DNA from: an uncultured Eubacteriales bacterium
GTDB lineage: Bacteria; Bacillota; Clostridia; Lachnospirales; Lachnospiraceae
Assembly (NCBI GenBank): GCA_949283695.1
Contig: CASDTX010000015.1
Location: 1 to 64,000, forward strand
Length of the DNA stretch: 64,000 nt
Reading direction: 5' to 3'
A program made the translations under genes and the position numbers. Under the pieces are notes generated by a model that was not told where the DNA came from, did not search any database, and saw only the letters and a list, made by a program, of their open reading frames with translations. Below are positions 18,000 through 25,341 of this stretch, in pieces. Position 1 is the first letter of the stretch. The number at the start of each line of letters is the position of its first letter.

Positions 18000-19973
18000 C
18001 TATCGGAACGCTCTTTTCTTCAGAAGGATCACTCCTGTCCCAAGAGCTGCTGACAGCCCAAGCATCACTGCCCAGACAGCTGCACTCTGTGTATCTCCTG
18101 TCTGAGGAGCTTTTACCTTTGTATTGAGATTGGAAGTTGCTTTTGTTCCTGTGCCTGTACTGTCTTTTCCTTTCGTGTCAGTTCCCTTTTGATCGCTGCC
18201 TGTTGTGCCTGACGGTGTATTTCCTTTGTCCCCGTCGTCCGAAGCAGATGTCTTATCGTCTGTCTGTGTTCCATCTGCCGGATCCTCTGAAGGATCATCC
18301 GCCTCAGCATCATCTGTCGGATCATTCACAGACGGTTCATCTGCCTCTGGATCCTCTGTCGGTTCATTCACAGACGGATCATCGGTCTCAGGCTCATCCG
18401 ACGGTCCACTCACAGACGGATCATCAGTCTCAGGCTCATCTGACGGTTCGTTCACGGTCGGATCATCCGCATCCGGGCTGCCTGCCGGATCGTTCTCAGA
18501 TGGATCTCCTGTCTCAGGCTTGTCTGTCGAATCTGTCGATCCATTCCCTTCTGAACCGTCTGCTTCACCGCTGTCTCCTGTGGAATCATCCGCTCCCGGG
18601 ATGTCATTGGACGGTGGATCCGAAGGCTGATTGTCTTCCGACGGCAGGTCCGGCGCAGGCTGATTCGTATCCGGCTCGTCTGCCGGAGGCGTCTGCGTAC
18701 TGTCATCGCTTTCGCCAAGTCCAAGATAGTCCCGGCTTCCGCCGATCGTATCCAGGTTCCAGGCATGTGCCGCTGCTTTCTCGCCCCAGTATGGATCAGA
18801 AGCATAGCTGAAATTAATTCCGCCGTTCTTATCGCCTAGGTACTCTCCGTGATTTCTCCAGTCCGAAGCATTCAGATAACCGCCGGCCATCCAGTTTTTC
18901 ATAAAGTCACGGATACAGTCTTCCACACTGGCAAAGGTATCCGCACTCTGTCCGGGGGAAGAATCCACTGCATTCAGTCCGAAAATGTTATTCTTGTTCA
19001 CGCAGATCGAGCTTCGCCCCCATCCGCTCTCGTTGATCGCGATTCCCAGAGAAAGAAGCGCGTTCACGCTGTATGTATTCTGATTTTCCACAAAGCAGGT
19101 GCCTGTCCCCGTCAGCTTCGACGAGGCGGGATCAATCCCTGCATTGGCCATAGCCGCGAGAAGAACGGACTCCAGCTGCTCTCCCGCATAACTTGTGGAT
19201 GTTCTCATATCCAGGAACTGGAAATAGTTATAGAACGGATTCCCGGCATTTACTGCGGATGCGCCGTTTGTGCCAGCCTGATAATCGGCGCTCATCACAC
19301 GGTAATCTGTATAGAAATAATGTCCGTCATAACTGTAGTACTTCCCGCCCTCTGTCAGATAAGACGGTGCTGTACCATTGTTCAGCGCAGATGATGGCGC
19401 GCTGTTCAGATTCTGAGAGATATAATGGATCAGCTTTCCGCCGGATACTGTATAATAACTTACATTTCCCGCCACCTGATCATAACTCACCAGCTCAACC
19501 TCTGAAGCTGCAACTGTTCCTGTCACGCCTGACAGTAAGAAACGCACCTGACCGTCAGCTGTCATTCCAAGATATGCCGCGTCAGCACCGTAGGCGCCAT
19601 TGGTATATCCGGATCTCCCGCTTCCGTCCGTATAATTGGTTACGGCGTTTCCTTTTGTGTTGAAATTCACAACCATCAATCCCTGAGATCCATCGGAATA
19701 CAGAGCAATCTCACTGTATTCATCCTGAACAAGGGCATCTTCTGCGTTCTCTCCGGTAACGGAACCGTCTGCCTCACCGATCTGGTAAATACTGCCGTTC
19801 TCTCCGGTCGCTGTGACCTCTTCAAGACGCTGACTGTTCTCATCCTGAAGTCCTGACGGCGCAGTCTGTGTCTCCCCCTCTGCCGCTGCCGCTTCGCTTC
19901 CCATGCCCGGCAAAACAGTCAGAACCATCGACATGAGAAGCGTACATATCAGTAATTTACTCTTTTTTATCAC
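18000..19973 (-). CDS. Cell-wall-anchored glucosaminidase-like surface protein, GTG start
   Basis: A 657-residue exported protein. A signal peptide (residues 1 to about 32) ends near GSEAAAAEG. The middle carries a glucosaminidase (GH73-like) domain with SLGIAINESGWGRS and NNIFGLNAVD, which would cut peptidoglycan. Then follow about 170 acidic, Pro-rich residues including four 14-residue repeats. The C-terminus has APQTGD, a hydrophobic helix and KKRAFR, a sortase anchoring signal of the LPxTG class. The GTG start is supported by AAGGAGG 9 nt upstream. Its role in wall turnover or separation is inferred. Confidence 0.88.
   Translation of the reverse strand: MIKKSKLLICTLLMSMVLTVLPGMGSEAAAAEGETQTAPSGLQDENSQRLEEVTATGENGSIYQIGEADGSVTGENAEDALVQDEYSEIALYSDGSQGLMVVNFNTKGNAVTNYTDGSGRSGYTNGAYGADAAYLGMTADGQVRFLLSGVTGTVAASEVELVSYDQVAGNVSYYTVSGGKLIHYISQNLNSAPSSALNNGTAPSYLTEGGKYYSYDGHYFYTDYRVMSADYQAGTNGASAVNAGNPFYNYFQFLDMRTSTSYAGEQLESVLLAAMANAGIDPASSKLTGTGTCFVENQNTYSVNALLSLGIAINESGWGRSSICVNKNNIFGLNAVDSSPGQSADTFASVEDCIRDFMKNWMAGGYLNASDWRNHGEYLGDKNGGINFSYASDPYWGEKAAAHAWNLDTIGGSRDYLGLGESDDSTQTPPADEPDTNQPAPDLPSEDNQPSDPPSNDIPGADDSTGDSGEADGSEGNGSTDSTDKPETGDPSENDPAGSPDADDPTVNEPSDEPETDDPSVSGPSDEPETDDPSVNEPTEDPEADEPSVNDPTDDAEADDPSEDPADGTQTDDKTSASDDGDKGNTPSGTTGSDQKGTDTKGKDSTGTGTKATSNLNTKVKAPQTGDTQSAAVWAVMLGLSAALGTGVILLKKRAFR
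18290..18467 (-). repeat. 42-bp tandem repeats in the surface protein stalk
   Basis: Four consecutive imperfect 14-residue units of the form D-P-S-V-N-E-P-S-D-E-P-E-T-D, i.e. a 42-bp period. They form an acidic stalk between the catalytic domain and the sortase signal. Such arrays change copy number easily. Confidence 0.85.
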
Positions 19974-20084
19974 CTATACCTTCCTCCTTAACCTTATTAA
20001 TTATTGTGGTAATAAATACTGACACAACCTTACTTTAACATTTTATCCTTCGATCTGCAAGTACTGGATAATTTTGTCAGACAA

Positions 20085-20093
20085 GGGGGGGGG
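20085..20093. repeat. Nine-base G/C homopolymer upstream of the surface protein
   Basis: An uninterrupted run of nine G on the plus strand (nine C on the coding strand), 112 bp upstream of the GTG start of the surface protein and 60 bp past the tRNA terminator. It is the longest G/C run I noticed in the window. It could be slippage-prone; an assembly artefact is also possible. Confidence 0.8.
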
Positions 20094-20152
20094 AATGGGA
20101 ACGCAGGGAGCTTTTTTATCATAGGTCAGTTCGAAGGTCTTTCCTGTGATAT

Positions 20153-20182
20153 AAAAAAGCTCCCCAGCCAAAGCTGAAGAGC
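20153..20182 (-). terminator. Terminator of tRNA-Leu
   Basis: A 10-bp stem (20159-20168 with 20173-20182) followed on the minus strand by six U residues (20153-20158), 12 bp after the tRNA. The arm plus U-tract is also complementary to 20106-20120, giving a second, larger fold. Confidence 0.85.
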
Positions 20183-20194
20183 ATCCTTTCACAA

Positions 20195-20274
20195 TGCCGC
20201 TGATGGGACTCGAACCCATATGGTTTCCCGTACGATTTTGAGTCGTATGCGTCTGCCAGTTCCGCCACAGCGGC
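20195..20274 (-). tRNA. tRNA-Leu (CAA)
   Basis: Folds as a type II tRNA of 80 nt: a 7-bp acceptor stem (GCCGCTG with CAGCGGC), a D-arm containing AACTGGCAGA, anticodon loop CTCAAAA with anticodon CAA reading UUG, a long variable arm, and a T-arm with TTCGAGT. The discriminator base is A and no CCA is encoded. Confidence 0.96.
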
Positions 20275-20340
20275 ATATTCTGGCTTCGTTTGAAGCCAGA
20301 AAGATTATACCACTAATAATTCATCATTGCAACCATTCTT

Positions 20341-21612
20341 TTATTTTATCAGTTTTTTCCCGATATCAAAACAGTCGAACGTAGCGAAATAGTCTGCCGG
20401 TGTCTCTGCTCTGCGGATCAGCTGCACACTTCCGTCTTCTTTGAGAAGCAGTTCCGCTGATTTGAGCTTGCCGTTGTAATTATAGCCCATGGAGAATCCG
20501 TGCGCGCCGGCGTCATGAATCACAAGATAATCTCCTCTGTCGATCTGGGGCAGCATCCGGTCGATGGCGAATTTGTCGTTGTTCTCACAGAGCGAACCGG
20601 TTACGTCGTATTTGTGATCGCAGGGAGCGTCCTCCTTGCCCAGCACGGTGATGTGATGGTAAGCGCCGTACATGGCCGGACGCATGAGATTCACCGCGCA
20701 GGCGTCCACTCCGATATAATCTTTGTGGGTGTGTTTCTCGTGAACTGCCTTTGTCACCAGGCATCCGTAGGGGCCCATCATGTAACGGCCCAGTTCTGTA
20801 TAGATCGCCACATCCCCCATGCCTGCCGGCACAAGCACTTCCTCATACACCTTTCTCACACCCTCGCCGATGGCCCGGATATCATTGGGCTCCTGCTCCG
20901 GTCTGTAAGGGATTCCGATTCCGCCTGATAAATTAATGAACTTGATATGCACGCCCGCTTCCCTGGACAGTCTTACCGCCTGCTCGAAGAGGACTTTCGC
21001 CAGCATCGGATAGTAGTCATTGGTCACCGTATTGCTTGCCAGGAAGGCGTGGAGTCCGAACTCTTTTGCCCCTTTGCTCTTTAAGATCTGATATGCCTCC
21101 AGGATCTGATCCGTGGTCATGCCGTATTTGGCGTCTCCCGGATTATCCATGATGTCGTTGCTGATCTTGAAGAGTCCGCCGGGATTGTAGCGGCAGCTGA
21201 TGGTTTCCGGGATATATCCGATGGCATTCTCCAGGAACTCAATATGCGTAATATCATCCAGATTGATGATGGCTCCCAGCTTTTCTGCCAAAACGAAGTC
21301 TTCCGCCGGCGTGTCGTTGGATGAGAACATGATGTCCTCTCCCCGGATATCGATCGCGTCGGAGAGCATGAGCTCTGTATAAGACGAACAGTCGCATCCG
21401 CATCCATATTCTTTCAAAATATTGATAAGGAAGGGATTCGGCGTTGCTTTCACCGCAAAATACTCCTTAAAGCCAGGGTTCCAGGCAAACGCTTCTTTCA
21501 GCGCTTTTACATTTTCCCGGATTCCCGCTTCATCGTAGAGATGAAACGGAGTCGGATAGGTCTTCACAATCTCTTCGATCTGTTTTTTTGTCACAAATGG
21601 TCTCTTATTCAT
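20341..21612 (-). CDS. lysA: Diaminopimelate decarboxylase
   Basis: PLP enzyme of fold type III that converts meso-diaminopimelate to lysine. The PLP lysine is in EYFAVKATPNP near residue 53. The glycine-rich phosphate site is NLSGGIGIPYRPE, and the substrate-site residues lie in VDACAVNLMRPAMYG and GSLCENNDKF. 423 residues, normal for the family. The start overlaps the upstream regulator gene by 8 bp and has AAGGAG upstream. Pairing with a TrmB-type regulator, not with other lysine genes, is unusual. Confidence 0.94.
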   Translation of the reverse strand: MNKRPFVTKKQIEEIVKTYPTPFHLYDEAGIRENVKALKEAFAWNPGFKEYFAVKATPNPFLINILKEYGCGCDCSSYTELMLSDAIDIRGEDIMFSSNDTPAEDFVLAEKLGAIINLDDITHIEFLENAIGYIPETISCRYNPGGLFKISNDIMDNPGDAKYGMTTDQILEAYQILKSKGAKEFGLHAFLASNTVTNDYYPMLAKVLFEQAVRLSREAGVHIKFINLSGGIGIPYRPEQEPNDIRAIGEGVRKVYEEVLVPAGMGDVAIYTELGRYMMGPYGCLVTKAVHEKHTHKDYIGVDACAVNLMRPAMYGAYHHITVLGKEDAPCDHKYDVTGSLCENNDKFAIDRMLPQIDRGDYLVIHDAGAHGFSMGYNYNGKLKSAELLLKEDGSVQLIRRAETPADYFATFDCFDIGKKLIK

Positions 21613-22321
21613 GATGAGGTTCTCCTTTTCGTATTTTAATCAGCTCAATCTCATTCGCCAGTGCTGTCTTAAAGAGTTTGACGAAATTCTTCTGCCCGGA
21701 ATACAGGCAGGTATTCATGCTTCCAGGTCCGAATTCACCGGACAGGGCATAGCGCGAATCCGTAATCAGTCCGATCTGGCTGCCCTTGGCATCTGTCACG
21801 TAGATCAGTGCCCCTTCCATCCGGAAATCCTGATCCGTAATCAGCACAAGCTTCTTCCCGCGCGCCGCCACATCTGTCAGGCTGCTCTTCAGTTCCTGCA
21901 GACAGGACGCAGAACAAGAAAGATAGACTCTCTCTTCCGCCCGGTCCAGAAGATTACAGACCTTGTCCCGGATATTCTCTTCGCCTTCCACAGTGATATA
22001 TCCCGCTTCCTCCTCTGGCCTGCGCCGCAGATTCACGGCTAGCCAGCGCTGTTCCTCCTGCATCCGCCGGATCCGGTTCCCGCAGAACTCCTCCGGACAG
22101 ACCGGAACGTACTTCTTCGCTGACTCCTCCACCAGATACGCCGCCCCTTTCTCGACAAGCGCGGCCAGGGACGTATACGCATTCGATCTGGAGATCCCGG
22201 TATCCTTCGCGATCTCATAGCCGGTCTGCTTCCCGCAGATGAGCAGCTGCTCGTAGATCAGCGCCTCCTGCCTTGACAGCCCGAAATGCATCAGGTATTC
22301 AGCAGCTCTTCCTTCGTCCAT
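21605..22321 (-). CDS. TrmB-family transcriptional regulator
   Basis: 238 residues. The N-terminal winged helix (LSRQEALIYEQLLICGKQTGYEIAKDTGISRSNAYTSL region) matches TrmB proteins. The C-terminal half resembles the TrmB/phospholipase-D-like effector domain (EERVYLSCSASCLQELKSSL). Known TrmB proteins bind sugars in archaea; the effector here is unknown. Co-transcription with lysA suggests it controls that operon, and the inverted repeats in its leader are candidate targets. Confidence 0.85.
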   Translation of the reverse strand: MDEGRAAEYLMHFGLSRQEALIYEQLLICGKQTGYEIAKDTGISRSNAYTSLAALVEKGAAYLVEESAKKYVPVCPEEFCGNRIRRMQEEQRWLAVNLRRRPEEEAGYITVEGEENIRDKVCNLLDRAEERVYLSCSASCLQELKSSLTDVAARGKKLVLITDQDFRMEGALIYVTDAKGSQIGLITDSRYALSGEFGPGSMNTCLYSGQKNFVKLFKTALANEIELIKIRKGEPHHE

Positions 22322-22477
22322 AGCGTTCCTTCTTTCTCAGAATGTTCCCGCAGCAGTTCAGCCATGCAGCTGCTGACAAGAGAACATTGATTCAGCAGTT
22401 TTGACAGTATTTCCCAGGGTGTATCTTTTAGTAGTTCTTTTCAGGAACACTATATTACACTTCGATTTCACTGTCAA
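22322..22477 (-). promoter_or_regulatory. Promoter, operator-like repeat and structured leader of trmB-lysA
   Basis: TTGACA (22472-22477), 17-bp spacer, TATAGT (22449-22454) on the minus strand. Just downstream lies an inverted repeat, GTTC at 22434-22437 with GAAC at 22445-22448, extended to AGTAGTTC and GAACACT. Further on, nested arms AATGTTC/GAACATT enclose a CAGCAG/CTGCTG stem near 22340-22388. No lysine riboswitch architecture is seen; the leader is only about 120 nt. Confidence 0.65.
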
Positions 22478-22519
22478 GAGAAATTCCTGTTGTTTTTGAA
22501 ATCACAGACGCTGACATGG

Positions 22520-22562
22520 AAAAAGCCGAGACCAAACTTTGCTCGTCTGATCCCGGCTTTTC
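22520..22562 (-). terminator. Terminator after pyk
   Basis: A 16-bp stem with several G-U pairs (22545-22560 with 22522-22537), the right arm ending in GGCTTTTTCC on the minus strand. It lies about 45 bp past the pyk stop. Confidence 0.85.
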
Positions 22563-22608
22563 GTTTCTGATATTTCTGTCCCAGCGTCGGTGAAGGTCCA
22601 CAGAGATA

Positions 22609-24054
22609 CTAATCCACGGTCGCGATCCGCATCATATTGCTGGCCGCGCTTCTCTCCTGCTTCACGTTGGGAGAAGGAATTCCGGCAGTAAGCACTACAA
22701 TATCTCCGCTCTCTGCGTACTGTTTTACTTTCGCCAGTTCAATGGCTCCGTCGCAGATATCATCGGTTGTGCTGAATGCACGGGACTTAATCGGGATGAC
22801 ACCCCAGTAGATCGACATCCTTCTCAGGGTTCTCTCGTTCGGTGTCACGCCCAGAACCGGCTGCTTCGGTCTCAAATTAGACACAACTCTTGTCGTCGCG
22901 CCTGAGACTGAAGGGGTGATGATACATCTGGCATTCAGGTTCGTGGCCGCCAGCACAGAAGAATACCCGATGGCGCTGGACAGGCTTCTCTTCAAGTGAC
23001 CGCCTGCTTTCTCGAGAATGGTATCATAATCCAGATGTTCCTCTGTGCTCTCGATGATATGCACCATCATCTGAAGCGCCTCCAGAGGATATTTGCCCTG
23101 CGCCGTCTCGCCGGAGAGCATCACTGCATCTGTTCCGTCATAGACCGCGTTCGCCACGTCTGTCACTTCCGCTCTCGTCGGCCGCGGATTTCTCATCATG
23201 GAATCCAGCATCTGAGTTGCCGTGATAACAGTCTTATAATTACTGTTGCATTTCTGGATAATCATCTTCTGCAGATAAGGAACCTCCTCAGCCGGAATCT
23301 CGACTCCCAGGTCTCCTCTGGCTACCATGACTCCGTCTGCCGCGCGGATGATCTCGTCGATATTCTTAATTCCTTCCGCGTTCTCTACTTTCGCGATAAT
23401 CGGGATATAAGGTGCGTTCAGCTCCTTTAAGTAGGCCTTAATCTCCAGAACACACTCCGCATTTCTCACGAATGAAGCAGCGATAAAATCAACCCCCTGC
23501 TCCACACCGAACCGGATATCATCCTTGTCCTTCTCGGTGATTGCCGGAAGACGCACTGCCACGTTCGGGACATTGACACCCTTCTTCTCGCCCAGCTCGC
23601 CGCCGTTTACAACCTCGCAGAGAATGTCTCTCTCCGTCTTTCCCACTACTTTCAGGCCGATCAGGCCGTCGTCAATCAGGATCACCTTGCCGGGATCCAC
23701 ATCGTGTACAAGTCCTTCATAGGTGATGGAGACTTTCTTCTCGTCCCCCACAATCTCATCCACAGTTAACGTGAAAGAATCGCCGGTATGAAGCGTCACT
23801 TTCTTTCCGTCTTTCAGCACGCCGGTACGGATCTCCGGCCCCTTTGTATCCAGAAGGATCGCGGTATTCGTGTTCAGCTCCTGCCGCAGCTCCTTTAAGA
23901 GATCCATTCTGCCTTTCTGCTCCTCATGGTCGCCGTGTGAAAAATTAAAACGGGCCACATCCATGCCGTTCTCGATGAGTTTCCTCATCAGTTCTCTGTC
24001 ATTGGTGTTCGGTCCCATTGTACATACTACTTTTGTTTTCTTCATAAATGTCAT
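22609..24054 (-). CDS. pyk: Pyruvate kinase
   Basis: A 481-residue pyruvate kinase with KTKVVCTMGPNTND, the substrate and metal site MVARGDLGVEIP, TATQMLDSM, and the C-terminal allosteric domain. It lacks the extra C-terminal phosphohistidine domain found in Bacillus enzymes. Two starts are possible: 24054 (AAGGAG only 3 nt upstream) and the ATG at 24045 (12 nt); the protein likely begins MTFMKK or MKK. A 7-bp palindrome CAGACCG-TC-CGGTCTG at 24085-24100 lies upstream and may be regulatory. Confidence 0.96.
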   Translation of the reverse strand: MTFMKKTKVVCTMGPNTNDRELMRKLIENGMDVARFNFSHGDHEEQKGRMDLLKELRQELNTNTAILLDTKGPEIRTGVLKDGKKVTLHTGDSFTLTVDEIVGDEKKVSITYEGLVHDVDPGKVILIDDGLIGLKVVGKTERDILCEVVNGGELGEKKGVNVPNVAVRLPAITEKDKDDIRFGVEQGVDFIAASFVRNAECVLEIKAYLKELNAPYIPIIAKVENAEGIKNIDEIIRAADGVMVARGDLGVEIPAEEVPYLQKMIIQKCNSNYKTVITATQMLDSMMRNPRPTRAEVTDVANAVYDGTDAVMLSGETAQGKYPLEALQMMVHIIESTEEHLDYDTILEKAGGHLKRSLSSAIGYSSVLAATNLNARCIITPSVSGATTRVVSNLRPKQPVLGVTPNERTLRRMSIYWGVIPIKSRAFSTTDDICDGAIELAKVKQYAESGDIVVLTAGIPSPNVKQERSAASNMMRIATVD

Positions 24055-24163
24055 TCTCTCCTTGTGATAATATATTTAAAACAGCAGACCGTCCGGTCTG
24101 TTCTGTTGTCTGGTAACATGAAAGAGAGCTGTCCGCCGTCCGCGGCTTACGGCAGCTTTCTTT

Positions 24164-25009
24164 CTACTTCACATGTTCGTGAGTGAACAGATGATCCTGG
24201 CAATATTCATAATTCCCGTTGCATTTCGAACAGAAACGGAACTCCAGACAGGGATCATCCAGTTCTGTCCGGCCGCACACCGCGCAGCGATGCTTCGCCC
24301 CGTTCGTATAGTGCATATGGGGCGCGGACTGTCTTTTAAACTTGGCCTTGCGCGCTGTTTCCTTCGGCCCAAACCGTCTGAGATTGCGGCTGGACAGAAA
24401 GAAAATAATAAAATTCAAAAGAGACGCAGCGATGGCAACCCGGGTGACAACATTGCCCTGAATGAAGTAATACAAAGCCATTGCCGCATAAACCAGTGCC
24501 ATCCACTTCATCTTAATCGGCAGAATAAAGTATAACAGCACTTCCATGTCCGGATAGATAGCGGCAAACGCCAGGAAGATCGACATGGTGATATAATTCG
24601 TGCTGACCAGTCCTACCGAAGAAAGCGGAACCTCTACTCCATACAGGAGATAGAACACCCCGTATAAAATAAATACGGCAATCACGGTAAAGAAAATCCC
24701 CGAAAAAATATAGACATTGTACCGAAAGCTTCCCCATGTTCTCTCAAGAGCCGTTCCCAGCGAATAGTACAGAAGCACCAGGAAAATAATGGAAATCAGA
24801 TCCGTCGCAGGCGGAATCAGAACCCAGGAGATCAGCCTCCACACCTGCCCCCGCAGAATCAGCGCCGGTTCCAGCGTAAGCCAGGACAGAAGCTGTGGCA
24901 TAAGATACCAGGTTACGAACCCGATAATATATCCTGCAAGCAGGTACACGGTCAGATTCGGAATTGCAAAACGTCCGATTTTTCTTTCTAATTTGTCCAG
25001 CCAGTTCAA
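24164..25009 (-). CDS. Rhomboid-like membrane protein with C-terminal zinc ribbon
   Basis: 281 residues with about six hydrophobic segments. The region RGQVWRLISWVLIPP then GTALERTWGSFRYNVYIFSG matches the rhomboid TM1-TM2 region. The expected GxSG serine motif and the catalytic histidine are not visible, so it is probably a pseudo-rhomboid. The soluble tail carries CAVCGRTELDDPCLEFRFCSKCNG-type cysteine pairs and terminal histidines, a likely zinc-binding module. It has its own promoter. Function unknown. Confidence 0.75.
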   Translation of the reverse strand: MNWLDKLERKIGRFAIPNLTVYLLAGYIIGFVTWYLMPQLLSWLTLEPALILRGQVWRLISWVLIPPATDLISIIFLVLLYYSLGTALERTWGSFRYNVYIFSGIFFTVIAVFILYGVFYLLYGVEVPLSSVGLVSTNYITMSIFLAFAAIYPDMEVLLYFILPIKMKWMALVYAAMALYYFIQGNVVTRVAIAASLLNFIIFFLSSRNLRRFGPKETARKAKFKRQSAPHMHYTNGAKHRCAVCGRTELDDPCLEFRFCSKCNGNYEYCQDHLFTHEHVK

Positions 25010-25107
25010 ACGTAATTACTCCTTACTTTTTTATTTTTGTTCTCGTTCGCACATCTGCTTAAAACCCTCCGTGCGCTGGAACAAGTCTTTGTATAAATAC
25101 CGATACA

Positions 25108-25136
25108 ATTGTAGCGAAGCTCTACCTGTTTGTCAA
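25108..25136 (-). promoter_or_regulatory. Sigma-A promoter of the rhomboid-like gene
   Basis: TTGACA (25131-25136) and TACAAT (25108-25113) on the minus strand with a 17-bp spacer, about 100 bp before the start codon. Confidence 0.8.
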
Positions 25137-25231
25137 ACGCTAGTTGCCGCTTTTCCATAGTTTAACGCGATCTTTATATAAAATATCCAGTAAGAAGGGA
25201 ATTATTTTCAAATCCCGCATCATAATACCAA

Positions 25232-25260
25232 TTGTATTTCTAAAATACATGTCGTATAAT
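25232..25260 (+). promoter_or_regulatory. Sigma-A promoter of the activase-like gene
   Basis: TTGTAT (25232-25237), 17-bp spacer, TATAAT (25255-25260), 81 bp before the start at 25342. With the divergent promoter at 25108-25136 this explains the 330-bp intergenic region. Confidence 0.85.
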
Positions 25261-25341
25261 GTAGTTTGTTGTAAAATGCTTGGATGCATTTAATAGGAAG
25301 TAACTCACATAAATCATATAGAAAAGATTGGAGATTATTCA

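Noticed and set aside
18290-18467. Regular repeats considered as a CRISPR array
   Set aside because: The 42-bp period encodes an in-frame 14-residue protein repeat with no spacers of unique sequence.
18137-18811. Long plus-strand open frames rich in Ser, His and Gln opposite the surface protein
   Set aside because: They mirror the repetitive Pro/Asp/Glu-coding stalk, have no ribosome site and no recognisable domain.
20043-20276. 77-codon minus-strand frame over the tRNA
   Set aside because: Its N-terminal part is the tRNA-Leu sequence read as protein; the rest is a leader and terminator.
22322-22448. Lysine riboswitch ahead of trmB-lysA
   Set aside because: The leader is only about 120 nt and lacks the five-helix lysine riboswitch layout.
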